This document shows, in pieces, positions 1-8,308 of a DNA stretch of 35,253 nucleotides. Below the pieces are notes generated by a model, which saw only the letters and a program-made list of their open reading frames with translations, was not told the DNA's origin and made no database searches. The stretch comes from an uncultured Algibacter sp. GTDB lineage: Bacteria; Bacteroidota; Bacteroidia; Flavobacteriales; Flavobacteriaceae. The position numbers and the translations under genes were made by a program. Within the stretch, counting starts at the first letter, position 1; each line of letters begins with the position of its first letter. Location of the stretch: contig CALHCQ010000020.1 in the NCBI GenBank assembly GCA_937936645.1, positions 1 through 35,253 of the forward strand, in the 5' to 3' direction.

Positions 1-222
1 AAAAAAAAAGCTTTTGGTGTTAATTAACTCAAATTGTTCATCTATATACAATTTAACGTCTTCTATATATTCAGATTCTTTATTTGCACTAAAAAGAAGG
101 TAGCTTAACAACTCTTTATTTTCTTTTTTAAAACGCGCTAATCGAAGGCATAATTCTTTAAGTTCTACTTGCGATAAATCGTTTAATTCTTGCTTAATAT
201 CCTTTAAAGGGTAGGCTTTCAT
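1..222 (-). CDS. Partial hypothetical protein (N-terminal part; runs off the left edge)
   Basis: Reverse-strand frame open from ATG at 222 to the window edge: MKAYPLKDIKQELNDLSQVELKELCLRLARFKKENKELLSYLLFSANKESEYIEDVKLYIDEQFELINTKSFF... Absent from the ORF track because it is truncated. Confidence 0.75.
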   Translation of the reverse strand, partial: MKAYPLKDIKQELNDLSQVELKELCLRLARFKKENKELLSYLLFSANKESEYIEDVKLYIDEQFELINTKSFFF

Positions 223-298
223 AAAAAATGTGTGTCATTATAATATTTAAATATAGATAAATTTAAAGACATAGTTATAGTCGTTTTTAAACATAATA

Positions 299-328
299 AA
301 AGCGACCTGTAAATTTACAGGCCGCTTT
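299..328 (-). terminator. Probable intrinsic terminator of the degP-like gene
   Basis: AAAGCGaCCTGTAAATTTACAGGcCGCTTT near-perfect inverted repeat just past the minus-strand stop, followed on the minus strand by TTTTATTATG. Confidence 0.65.
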
Positions 329-349
329 GGTTTAAATATGTATGAATGT

Positions 350-1753
350 TTATCTAAAATAATAACGATCTTTTTCTCCGTTACTGTTAATTAGTTCAAT
401 TTTTAAAGGCATATCTGGCGTGTAATTTTTCATAACATGCTGTATGTCATCTATACTCTTAACTTTAGTATCGTTAATGGCTGTGATAATAGTGCCTTCT
501 TTAATTCCGTTCTTTTTCCATTCTCTAGCATGACTGCTGTCTAAGCGTGCTATTTTTACGCCATAAGATGTATTGTTTTTATCTAGTTCTTTAGGCGATG
601 CATTTTTAATTAATCCCACAAAAGGTAGTGTAAAGCTTTCGTTTCTAACAAGTTCTACAGGTATGGTTTTTAATTCGCCATTTCTAGAGTAAAGCACTTG
701 TACAATATCACCAGGACGTTTTGCATTAAGATGTCCTTTTAAATCGGAGAATTTAGAGATTTTAACTCGATCTATTTCTTTAATAATATCACCTTGTTTT
801 AACCCCGATTTATCTGCGCCAGAGCCTTCTACAACACTATTTACATAAAAACCTTGGGTGTCTTCTACACCTATTTGCTCTGCAGTGTTGCTATTTAACG
901 TGTCTCCCTGTACGCCTAGTATACCATTTTGTACATTACCAAATTCCATAATATCTTCTATAACTTTTCTAGCGATGTTACTTGGTACAGCAAACGAATA
1001 ACCCACATAAGATCCTGTTTGCGAAGATATTGCTGTGTTTATACCAACCAATTCGCCGTGTGTATTAACAAGCGCACCACCAGAATTCCCTGGGTTAACT
1101 GCAGCGTCTGTTTGTAAAAACGATTGTGTACTATTACCCGATAAGTCTCTAGCTTTTGCACTAATAATACCAGCTGTTACTGTAGATGTTAAGTTAAAAG
1201 GATTACCTACAGCAAGTACCCACTCTCCAATTTTTGTTTGGTCGGAGTCGCCAAAAGTTACAAAAGGTAAATCTTCATCAGCATCTATTTTTAATAAGGC
1301 AATATCTGTTTTGGCATCACTACCTATAATTTCTGCATCGTATGTCTTATTGTTATTTAATGTTACTGTTAATTTTTGCGATTTATCTATAACATGATTA
1401 TTTGTAATAATATAACCATCTGCATTAATAATAACACCAGATCCTGTACCCATTTGTGCGCGTTGCGAGCGTCTTCCAAAAAACAAATCTTCAAATGTCA
1501 TTTGTCCAGAGCTTACCGTTACATTTTTTACGTGCACAACTGCGTTTACTGTATTTTCTGCAGCTGTTGTAAAATTTGGTGTTTCGTAAGCCTTGTATAC
1601 CGTTTTAGTATTGCTTGTTGGTACAAAGCTTGGTTGTTCTTGGGTTGTTGTATATGTTACCGTTTTTTCTTCTTCTAAAAAAACTTTGTATGTTCCTAGC
1701 GTTAGAGCACCACCTAAAGCAGAAACTAATACGAGAGATAAGATATTTTTCAT
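350..1753 (-). CDS. degP: DegP/HtrA (Do-like) trypsin-like serine protease with PDZ domains
   Basis: Catalytic motifs NNHVI (His), TDIALLKI (Asp), GNSGGALV (Ser); two C-terminal PDZ-like regions; N-terminal membrane/signal segment. Confidence 0.95.
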   Translation of the reverse strand: MKNILSLVLVSALGGALTLGTYKVFLEEEKTVTYTTTQEQPSFVPTSNTKTVYKAYETPNFTTAAENTVNAVVHVKNVTVSSGQMTFEDLFFGRRSQRAQMGTGSGVIINADGYIITNNHVIDKSQKLTVTLNNNKTYDAEIIGSDAKTDIALLKIDADEDLPFVTFGDSDQTKIGEWVLAVGNPFNLTSTVTAGIISAKARDLSGNSTQSFLQTDAAVNPGNSGGALVNTHGELVGINTAISSQTGSYVGYSFAVPSNIARKVIEDIMEFGNVQNGILGVQGDTLNSNTAEQIGVEDTQGFYVNSVVEGSGADKSGLKQGDIIKEIDRVKISKFSDLKGHLNAKRPGDIVQVLYSRNGELKTIPVELVRNESFTLPFVGLIKNASPKELDKNNTSYGVKIARLDSSHAREWKKNGIKEGTIITAINDTKVKSIDDIQHVMKNYTPDMPLKIELINSNGEKDRYYFR

Positions 1754-1879
1754 TTCTTTTTAAGTTTATAATATTAAAAATTTACTAACAATTAAAATTA
1801 ACAATTTTATTATTCTAATTCGTATGTTTTAACGATTTTTAACGTCAATTTTAACGCGTATTTAACAAACAAAAAATTA

Positions 1880-1887
1880 TATATTTG
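1880..1887 (+). promoter_or_regulatory. Bacteroidetes-type -7 box TATATTTG upstream of dapF
   Basis: TATATTTG(C) matches TAnnTTTG, 8 nt before the ATG at 1896; no clear TTG -33 element. Confidence 0.55.
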
Positions 1888-1895
1888 CAATTACT

Positions 1896-2666
1896 ATGCA
1901 ACAAACTTTTTATAAATACCAAGGTACAGGAAATGATTTTGTGATGATAGATAATCGTCACGGCGCATTTGATAAACAGGATAAAGAACGTGTTACTTTT
2001 TTATGTAATAGACGTTTTGGAATAGGAGCAGACGGACTTATTTTAATAGAAAATCATCCAGAGTTAGATTTCGAAATGATTTACTTTAATGCTGATGCTA
2101 GCAAAAGTTTTTGCGGTAATGGTGCACGTTGTGCCGTAGCATTTGCAAAACAAATTGGTATTATTGAAAAAGAAACCACTTTTTTAGCCATAGACGGTGT
2201 GCATAAAGCTATTATAGATCAAGGTATTGTAAAATTGCTTATGGGAGATGTTGATTTGGTTGAACGTCATGCCAATCATACTTTTTTAAATACAGGTTCG
2301 CCTCACCATGTGCAAATAGAAGAAAATATAGCTCTTTTTGATATTAAAACATTAGGTGCTAAAATTCGTTATGGCGCCCCTTACAACGAGGAAGGAAGTA
2401 ATGTGAATTTTGTGAAAAAGATAGATGATTCAACATTTAGGGTACGTACTTACGAGCGTGGCGTGGAAGACGAGACTTTGTCTTGTGGTACCGGTGTTAC
2501 GGCCGTAGCTATTGCTATGCATAATACTGGTTTAACACCAGAACACGTTATTAATTTAAATGTAGAAGGCGGTAAACTACAGGTCTCTTTTGATGTTATA
2601 GACAACAAGTATTCTAATATATGGTTAATAGGACCAGCAACTTTAGTATTTAAAGGTAACATATGA
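1896..2666 (+). CDS. dapF: Diaminopimelate epimerase
   Basis: GTGNDFVMID near the N terminus, FCGNGARC and SCGTGVTAVA catalytic Cys motifs. Confidence 0.97.
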   Translation: MQQTFYKYQGTGNDFVMIDNRHGAFDKQDKERVTFLCNRRFGIGADGLILIENHPELDFEMIYFNADASKSFCGNGARCAVAFAKQIGIIEKETTFLAIDGVHKAIIDQGIVKLLMGDVDLVERHANHTFLNTGSPHHVQIEENIALFDIKTLGAKIRYGAPYNEEGSNVNFVKKIDDSTFRVRTYERGVEDETLSCGTGVTAVAIAMHNTGLTPEHVINLNVEGGKLQVSFDVIDNKYSNIWLIGPATLVFKGNI

Positions 2667-3187
2667 TTACTCTAAAAGGAGAAACTGTTTTTTTAAGAGC
2701 TTTAGAGCCAGAAGATTTAGAGTTTATACATGCTGTAGAGAACGACGAATCTATTTGGGAAGTTAGCAATACCCAAACACCTTATTCTAAGTTTTTAATT
2801 AAAGAATATTTAGAGCAAGCACATAAAGATATATATGAGGTAAAGCAGCTAAGACTTGTAATTAGTGATTACCAAGACGCTACATTAGGACTTATAGATT
2901 TATTCGATTTTGATTTTAAAAATAAACGTGCAGGCGTAGGCTTGTTAATTAAAGACTCCGTAAATAGAGGCAAAGGCTACGGTAAAGAAGCCTTAGAGTT
3001 ACTTGTAAATTATAGTTTTTATCATTTAGCATTACATCAATTGTATTGTAATATTAACGAGGAAAACATTAATAGTGTTCATTTATTTGAAAATCAAGGC
3101 TTTAAAAAGATTGGAGTTAAGAAAAACTGGATTTATTCTAACGGGCTGTTTAAAGATGAATTCATGTATCAATTAATAAATAATTAA
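2663..3187 (+). CDS. GNAT family N-acetyltransferase (RimJ/RimL-like)
   Basis: LRALEPEDLEFI N terminus; GVGLLIKDSVNRGKGYGKEAL acetyl-CoA binding motif; NxxSVHLFENQGFKKIG. Overlaps dapF by ATGA. Confidence 0.9.
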   Translation: MITLKGETVFLRALEPEDLEFIHAVENDESIWEVSNTQTPYSKFLIKEYLEQAHKDIYEVKQLRLVISDYQDATLGLIDLFDFDFKNKRAGVGLLIKDSVNRGKGYGKEALELLVNYSFYHLALHQLYCNINEENINSVHLFENQGFKKIGVKKNWIYSNGLFKDEFMYQLINN

Positions 3188-4231
3188 ATGTATATAAAAA
3201 AAATTATTGTTGCTATTGCGCTTTTGGGCTTAGTGGCATCAGCTTGCTTTGCTTACTTTGTTTACAATACCATGTTTAACGTTAATACGGCGTTTAATAA
3301 CGATTATGCTTATGTTTATATAAGTTCTACAGATACGTATAAAGATGTAAGAGCACAACTAGAACCTTTGTTGTTGGATATAGATAAGTTTGATGTTCTT
3401 GCAAAGCAAAAAAAATATACATCACACATAAGGCCAGGTAAATACGCTATTGCTAAGGGGATGAATAATAATGCTATAATAAACTCTATTAGAAGTAAAA
3501 ATATTCCTGTAAAAGTATCTTTTAATAATCAAGAAACTTTAGAAAAGTTGGCTGGACGTATAAGCAAACAAATTGAAGCCGACAGTGTTTCATTACTAAA
3601 GACAATGAAAGACTCTGCGTTTTTAAATAAAAACAACTTTTCTGTTGCTACAGCTTTGGGTATGTATATACCTAACAGCTACGAGTTTTTTTGGAACACA
3701 GACGCTGTAAAGTTTCGTAATAGAATGTTAACCGAATATAATAGGTTTTGGAACAGCACCCGTACCCAAAAAGCCAAAGCTTTAAACTTAACTAAAGCGC
3801 AAGTTTTAACATTAGCCTCTATAGTGCATGAAGAGTCTAAACAAGCTACAGAGCAACCACGAATAGCAGGTGTGTATTTAAATAGACTTCGTATTGGTAT
3901 GCCTTTACAAGCCGATCCAACTTTAAAATTTGCAGCTTACAAGTTGCCTAAATACAAAAACACTATTATTAAGCGTGTTTTAAATGTGCATAAAGCGATT
4001 AATTCTCCTTACAATACCTATAAAAATATAGGGTTACCACCTGGATTAATTGCTATGCCAGATGTATCTGCTATTCATGCTGTTTTAAATTATGAAAAGC
4101 ATAAATACATATACTTTGCTGCCGATGCTAAGCGCATAGGCTTTCATAAATTTGCAAAAACTTTAACACAGCATAATATAAATGCGAGATCTTACCATAA
4201 TTATTTATCATCTCATGGTATAAATAAATAA
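3188..4231 (+). CDS. mltG: Endolytic murein transglycosylase MltG (YceG-like)
   Basis: N-terminal TM segment; VLTLASIVHEESKQATEQPRIAGVYLNRLRIGMPLQADPTLKFA and SPYNTYKNIGLPPGLIAMP are MltG signatures. Confidence 0.95.
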   Translation: MYIKKIIVAIALLGLVASACFAYFVYNTMFNVNTAFNNDYAYVYISSTDTYKDVRAQLEPLLLDIDKFDVLAKQKKYTSHIRPGKYAIAKGMNNNAIINSIRSKNIPVKVSFNNQETLEKLAGRISKQIEADSVSLLKTMKDSAFLNKNNFSVATALGMYIPNSYEFFWNTDAVKFRNRMLTEYNRFWNSTRTQKAKALNLTKAQVLTLASIVHEESKQATEQPRIAGVYLNRLRIGMPLQADPTLKFAAYKLPKYKNTIIKRVLNVHKAINSPYNTYKNIGLPPGLIAMPDVSAIHAVLNYEKHKYIYFAADAKRIGFHKFAKTLTQHNINARSYHNYLSSHGINK

Positions 4232-4307
4232 AATAATCCGTTAAACGGTTAGTAATCAGTAAAAAAGCATCTAATTGTTATAAAATACGTGTTACTCGTC
4301 GAATAGT

Positions 4308-4338
4308 TTTGTTAGTTCTGTAAAATAGACTAATTTTG
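4308..4338 (+). promoter_or_regulatory. Bacteroidetes-type promoter TTTG-N19-TAATTTTG
   Basis: TTTG at 4308-4311, 19-bp spacer, TAATTTTG at 4331-4338; ATG at 4395. Confidence 0.7.
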
Positions 4339-4394
4339 CGCCCTCAAATTTTCGAGTGTTCAATTTTTAAAAAACACAGAAGAATTAGAAAACT

Positions 4395-5060
4395 ATGACA
4401 AAGAATATTACATGTATCTCAAGTCTAGCATTAGCAATAATTATTTTGTTGTTGGTGTCTTTTTCAAAAAATGAAAATACAGATTTAGGTCAGTATTCAA
4501 CTAAGGGACTCGTATTAAATTATACAGTAAGCCAGCACAAAGATGTTAAAGCAGATGCGTTAAAATCTACCCAAGATCTTGAGATATTTTCTCCTTTTTT
4601 AGGTAAAACGTTTGTTGGTTTTAAAGAGGCTATTGCTTTTAAAGAATCTGGAGGCAACTACTTTACAGTTAACACTTACGGATATTTAGGTAAATATCAA
4701 TTTGGTAGAGAAACATTAAAACTTATTGGTGTAAACAATACCAAACAGTTTTTACGTAACCCTAAATTACAAGAAAAAGCATTTATAGCTAATGCACAAA
4801 GAAATAAGTGGATTTTAAGGCGTGATATTAAAAACTTTGTAGGTAAACATCTAGATGGTGTATTAATTACAGAGTCAGGTATATTAGCAGCAGCTCATTT
4901 AGCAGGTGCAGGTAATGTGAAAAAATATTTAAGAAGTTACGGTTTAAATAACTTTGCTGATGGATTTGGTACTACCATTCGTTATTACATGAATAAGTTT
5001 TCTGGCTATGATACCTCTTTTTTAAAACCAAATAAAAGAGCTAAGGTTACAACAATATAA
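4395..5060 (+). CDS. Lysozyme/transglycosylase-like (SLT-fold) envelope protein
   Basis: N-terminal hydrophobic signal/anchor; FKEAIAFKESGGNYFTVNTYGYLGKYQFG with a Glu-Ser SLT-like catalytic motif; LAAAHLAGAGNVKKYL. Confidence 0.75.
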   Translation: MTKNITCISSLALAIIILLLVSFSKNENTDLGQYSTKGLVLNYTVSQHKDVKADALKSTQDLEIFSPFLGKTFVGFKEAIAFKESGGNYFTVNTYGYLGKYQFGRETLKLIGVNNTKQFLRNPKLQEKAFIANAQRNKWILRRDIKNFVGKHLDGVLITESGILAAAHLAGAGNVKKYLRSYGLNNFADGFGTTIRYYMNKFSGYDTSFLKPNKRAKVTTI

Positions 5061-5066
5061 ATAAAC

Positions 5067-5783
5067 TTAGCTTTTATGAATTATAAAAATAGTAGGCCTC
5101 TTGTGTAGGTCTACTTTTTTTTTGCTCCAATCGTTGGCAGTGTATGTTTTTATGTATTCTGTGGGTAATGTAATATCGCAAGCGACACAAATTTTAGTGT
5201 TGCTGTGTAATACAGCGCAAAGATCTTCTAGCATCTTATTATTGCGGTAAGGTGTTTCTATAAATATTTGCGATTGGTTGTGGTCAAAAGACAAGCGCTC
5301 TAATCTTTTAATTTCGGTTTTACGTTCGCCTTTATCTATTGGTAAGTAACCATTAAAAGAAAATCGTTGTCCGTTCATTCCAGAGCTCATCATGGCCATT
5401 AAAATAGACGATGGACCAACAAGTGGTACCACTTTAATGTCTTTTTCGTGCGCTAACTTTACAACATCGGCACCAGGGTCTGCAACACCAGGACATCCAG
5501 CCTCCGATAATAAGCCAACATGAATGCCTTTTAAACAAGGTTCTATAAAATCGGGTAAACTACTAATATCTGTAAATTTATTTAAGTGAAACATTTCTAA
5601 TTTCGCCTGAACTTTACTTGCACTAATTCGTTTTATAAAGCGACGTGCTGTTTTTTCGTTCTCTACAATATAAGTATCTATTTGTTCTATAACTTTTTTT
5701 ACAGATATAGGTAACACTTCCAAAGGTTCGTTATCGCCTAAAGTTGTCGGTATCAGGTATAGTTTGCCTTTTTCAGTATTCAT
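5067..5783 (-). CDS. RsmI-related SAM-dependent methyltransferase (tetrapyrrole-methylase fold), short form
   Basis: LYLIPTTLGD N terminus; VGLLSEAGCPGVADPGADVV; VPLVGPSSILMAMMSSGMNGQRFSFNGYLP. Confidence 0.88.
   Translation of the reverse strand: MNTEKGKLYLIPTTLGDNEPLEVLPISVKKVIEQIDTYIVENEKTARRFIKRISASKVQAKLEMFHLNKFTDISSLPDFIEPCLKGIHVGLLSEAGCPGVADPGADVVKLAHEKDIKVVPLVGPSSILMAMMSSGMNGQRFSFNGYLPIDKGERKTEIKRLERLSFDHNQSQIFIETPYRNNKMLEDLCAVLHSNTKICVACDITLPTEYIKTYTANDWSKKKVDLHKRPTIFIIHKS
5092..5123 (+). terminator. Intrinsic terminator for the lysozyme-like gene, lying inside the antisense RsmI-like CDS
   Basis: GTAGGCCT-cttgtgt-AGGTCTAC (8 bp with one G-T) followed by T9 at 5115-5123. Confidence 0.8.
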
Positions 5784-5801
5784 GGTTGTATGTTTATTTG
5801 T

Positions 5802-6263
5802 TTAAATGTTTTCCTGTGTAAGTTTACTAGCTATTTTTGTGCAAGCTATGTCTAGCATATTATAAACAGAAGTAAAACCGTCGTTGCCTCCGTAATAAGG
5901 ATCTGGTACTTCTTGGTTTTTATTAGGATATGCTTCGTTAAGTATTAGTCTTACTTTTTGGTGATGTAATGGATTATCTGTTAGGGCTATTATATTATTG
6001 TAATTCGATTTATCCATTACATAAATATAATCAAAGCTGTCAAAATCTGTAGTTTTAAAAGATCTTGCTTTTAAATTCGATATGTCTATTTTATTTTTTT
6101 TAGCAATGGCAATAGAACGTTTATCTGGTGCTTTTCCCGTGTGATAATTTGCTGTTCCAGCAGAGTCTACTGTGAAATTAGAGTTCAGTTTAGATTTTAA
6201 TAGACCCTCTGCCAATGGAGATCGGCAAATATTACCTAAGCACACCATTAGAATTTTAGTCAT
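5802..6263 (-). CDS. Low-molecular-weight protein-tyrosine-phosphatase family protein
   Basis: MVCLGNICRSPLAEG (CX5R(S) P-loop) and VPDPYYGG motif. Confidence 0.96.
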   Translation of the reverse strand: MTKILMVCLGNICRSPLAEGLLKSKLNSNFTVDSAGTANYHTGKAPDKRSIAIAKKNKIDISNLKARSFKTTDFDSFDYIYVMDKSNYNNIIALTDNPLHHQKVRLILNEAYPNKNQEVPDPYYGGNDGFTSVYNMLDIACTKIASKLTQENI

Positions 6264-6278
6264 AGTTAAAATTTTTAA

Positions 6279-7709
6279 TTACACCGTAAGCTTTTTTGTA
6301 ATATCCTCTACGTATTTTTTAAATTGTTTATCTGTAGACGATAAATTGTCTACCGTTTTACAGGCGTGTAGAACAGTGGCGTGGTCTCGCTTTCCTATTT
6401 GTGATCCAATACTAGCTAAAGAGGCTTTAGTTAATTTTTTTGCAAAAAACATGGCTAATTGTCTCGCTTGAACAATATGACGCTTACGTGTTTTAGATTG
6501 TAATGTATCTACATCCATTTGAAAATAATCAGAAACAACTTTCTGGATATAATCTATAGATACTTCGCGCTTTGTATTTTTAACAAATTTTTCTACGATA
6601 GTTCTCGCTAAATCTAAATTAATTTCTTTTTTGTTAAAAGAAGATTGTGCTATTAAAGATATAATGGCACCCTCTAGCTCTCGTACATTCGATTTTATGT
6701 TTTTAGCGACATAATCTACAATATCTTCAGGCATTTCTACACCATCTCTATAAAGTTTATTTTTTAATATCGATACACGAGTTTCAAAATCTGGTGTTTG
6801 TAACTCTGCAGATAAACCCCATTTAAAACGCGATAACAGGCGTTGTTCTATATCCTGCATATCTACAGGAGCTTTGTCACTAGTTAATATAACCTGTTTT
6901 CCATTTTGATGTAAATGATTGAATATATGGAAAAAGACATCTTGTGTACCCGATTTTCCAGATAAAAACTGGACGTCATCTATTATTAAAACATCTATTA
7001 TTTGATAGAAATGAATAAAATCGTTTCTATTATTTTTCTTTACAGAATCTATATATTGTTGCGTAAACTTTTCTGCAGATATGTATAATACTGTTTTTTC
7101 TGGGTGTTTATCTTTAATATCTACACCAATAGCATGTGCTAAATGTGTTTTTCCTAGACCTACACCTCCAAATATTAGCAAGGGATTAAAAGATGTACCA
7201 CCTGGTTTGGCAGCAACAGCCAATCCTGCATTTCTGCCTAAACGGTTAGAGTCGCCTTCTAAAAAGTTTTCAAAACTATAATTAGGGTTTAATTGCGATT
7301 CAACTTTTACATTTCTAATACCAGGAATTACAAAAGGATTTTTTAATTCTGGATTTTTATTTTTTATAGAAAAATCTACATTTTGGGTTTTTACAGATGT
7401 AGACCTATTAGAACTAGGTATTTTTTCTGTAAAAGGCTGCTTATTGCCATACGTGTTTTCCATTTTAATAACGTATAGCAGTTTAGCATCTTTTCCTAAT
7501 TCTTTGGTTAAAGATACTTTTAAAATTTTTACGTAATGTTCTTCCAACCATTCGTAAAAAAACTTACTAGGTACCTGTATGCTTAAAGCATTATCTGTAA
7601 GTTTAACTGCTTGTATTGGTTCGAACCAAGTTTTATATGCTTGCGGTTGGATATTATCTTTTATAAAAGACAGACAATTATCCCATACCGATTGCGCAGT
7701 TATACCCAT
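6279..7709 (-). CDS. dnaA: Chromosomal replication initiator protein DnaA (start revised from 7787 to 7709)
   Basis: GGVGLGKTHLAHAIG Walker A, VLIIDDVQFLSGK Walker B, C-terminal KRDHATVLHACKTV DnaA-box binding signature; domain I begins MGITAQSVWDNCLSFIKDNI. Confidence 0.97.
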   Translation of the reverse strand: MGITAQSVWDNCLSFIKDNIQPQAYKTWFEPIQAVKLTDNALSIQVPSKFFYEWLEEHYVKILKVSLTKELGKDAKLLYVIKMENTYGNKQPFTEKIPSSNRSTSVKTQNVDFSIKNKNPELKNPFVIPGIRNVKVESQLNPNYSFENFLEGDSNRLGRNAGLAVAAKPGGTSFNPLLIFGGVGLGKTHLAHAIGVDIKDKHPEKTVLYISAEKFTQQYIDSVKKNNRNDFIHFYQIIDVLIIDDVQFLSGKSGTQDVFFHIFNHLHQNGKQVILTSDKAPVDMQDIEQRLLSRFKWGLSAELQTPDFETRVSILKNKLYRDGVEMPEDIVDYVAKNIKSNVRELEGAIISLIAQSSFNKKEINLDLARTIVEKFVKNTKREVSIDYIQKVVSDYFQMDVDTLQSKTRKRHIVQARQLAMFFAKKLTKASLASIGSQIGKRDHATVLHACKTVDNLSSTDKQFKKYVEDITKKLTV

Positions 7710-7897
7710 TAATTTTAATTTTTTAAAGTTTGTTTTTGTTATCTTGCAGCTCAAACAAAATAAGAATTTGTTTGTGTTGAGTCGCACTGCAAATATGTGT
7801 ACAAATATCTTAAAAAAAAAATACTATGCTATTGGTTTTTTAGAATTTTTTCCTCATGCCAGTAAATGTGATTTCTGACAAAATAATATAATAAAAA

Positions 7898-8308
7898 ATG
7901 ATGACGAATTCTGATGAAATTCAAATAAGAGTCCGCTACGGCGAAACCGACCAAATGGGTGTGGTGTATCACGGTAACTACGCATTATATCTAGAGATGG
8001 GACGTGTTGAGTGGTTAAGAAAATTAGGTATTTCATATAAAACTATGGAAGATAATGGGATTATGTTACCTGTAGTCTCTTTAAACGTAAATTATAAACA
8101 ACCGGCCTTTTATGACGACATTATTTTTGTTAAAACAAAGTTAAAAAATAAACCTACCGTTAAGATTGAATTTGATTATGAAATAACAAATTCCAAAGGT
8201 GATTTATTAACATCTGCAAGTACTGTTTTAGTGTTTGTAGATAAAAAAACAAATAGGCCCATTAAAGCACCAAAATATATCATGGACGCTATTTGTTTTT
8301 TAGATTAA
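7898..8308 (+). CDS. Acyl-CoA thioesterase, hotdog fold (YbgC/4-hydroxybenzoyl-CoA thioesterase-like)
   Basis: VRYGETDQMGVVYHGNYALYLEMGRVEWLRKLG. Confidence 0.93.
   Translation: MMTNSDEIQIRVRYGETDQMGVVYHGNYALYLEMGRVEWLRKLGISYKTMEDNGIMLPVVSLNVNYKQPAFYDDIIFVKTKLKNKPTVKIEFDYEITNSKGDLLTSASTVLVFVDKKTNRPIKAPKYIMDAICFLD

Noticed and set aside
929-1678. Plus-strand ORFs (62, 120 and 100 aa) opposite degP
   Set aside because: They lie wholly antisense to a well-supported degP CDS, have low-complexity or Cys-rich composition and no motifs; typical antisense artefacts.
7710-7897. Possible oriC next to dnaA
   Set aside because: No TTATCCACA-type DnaA boxes or clear AT-unwinding array seen; dnaA proximity alone is not enough. 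GC-skew over the whole genome would be decisive.
7854-8036. 60-aa minus-strand ORF over the thioesterase start
   Set aside because: Antisense to a conserved CDS; no family features.
8300-8308. 9-bp convergent overlap of thioesterase and YigZ as an unusual arrangement
   Set aside because: Short 3' overlaps are common in compact genomes; no special signal seen.
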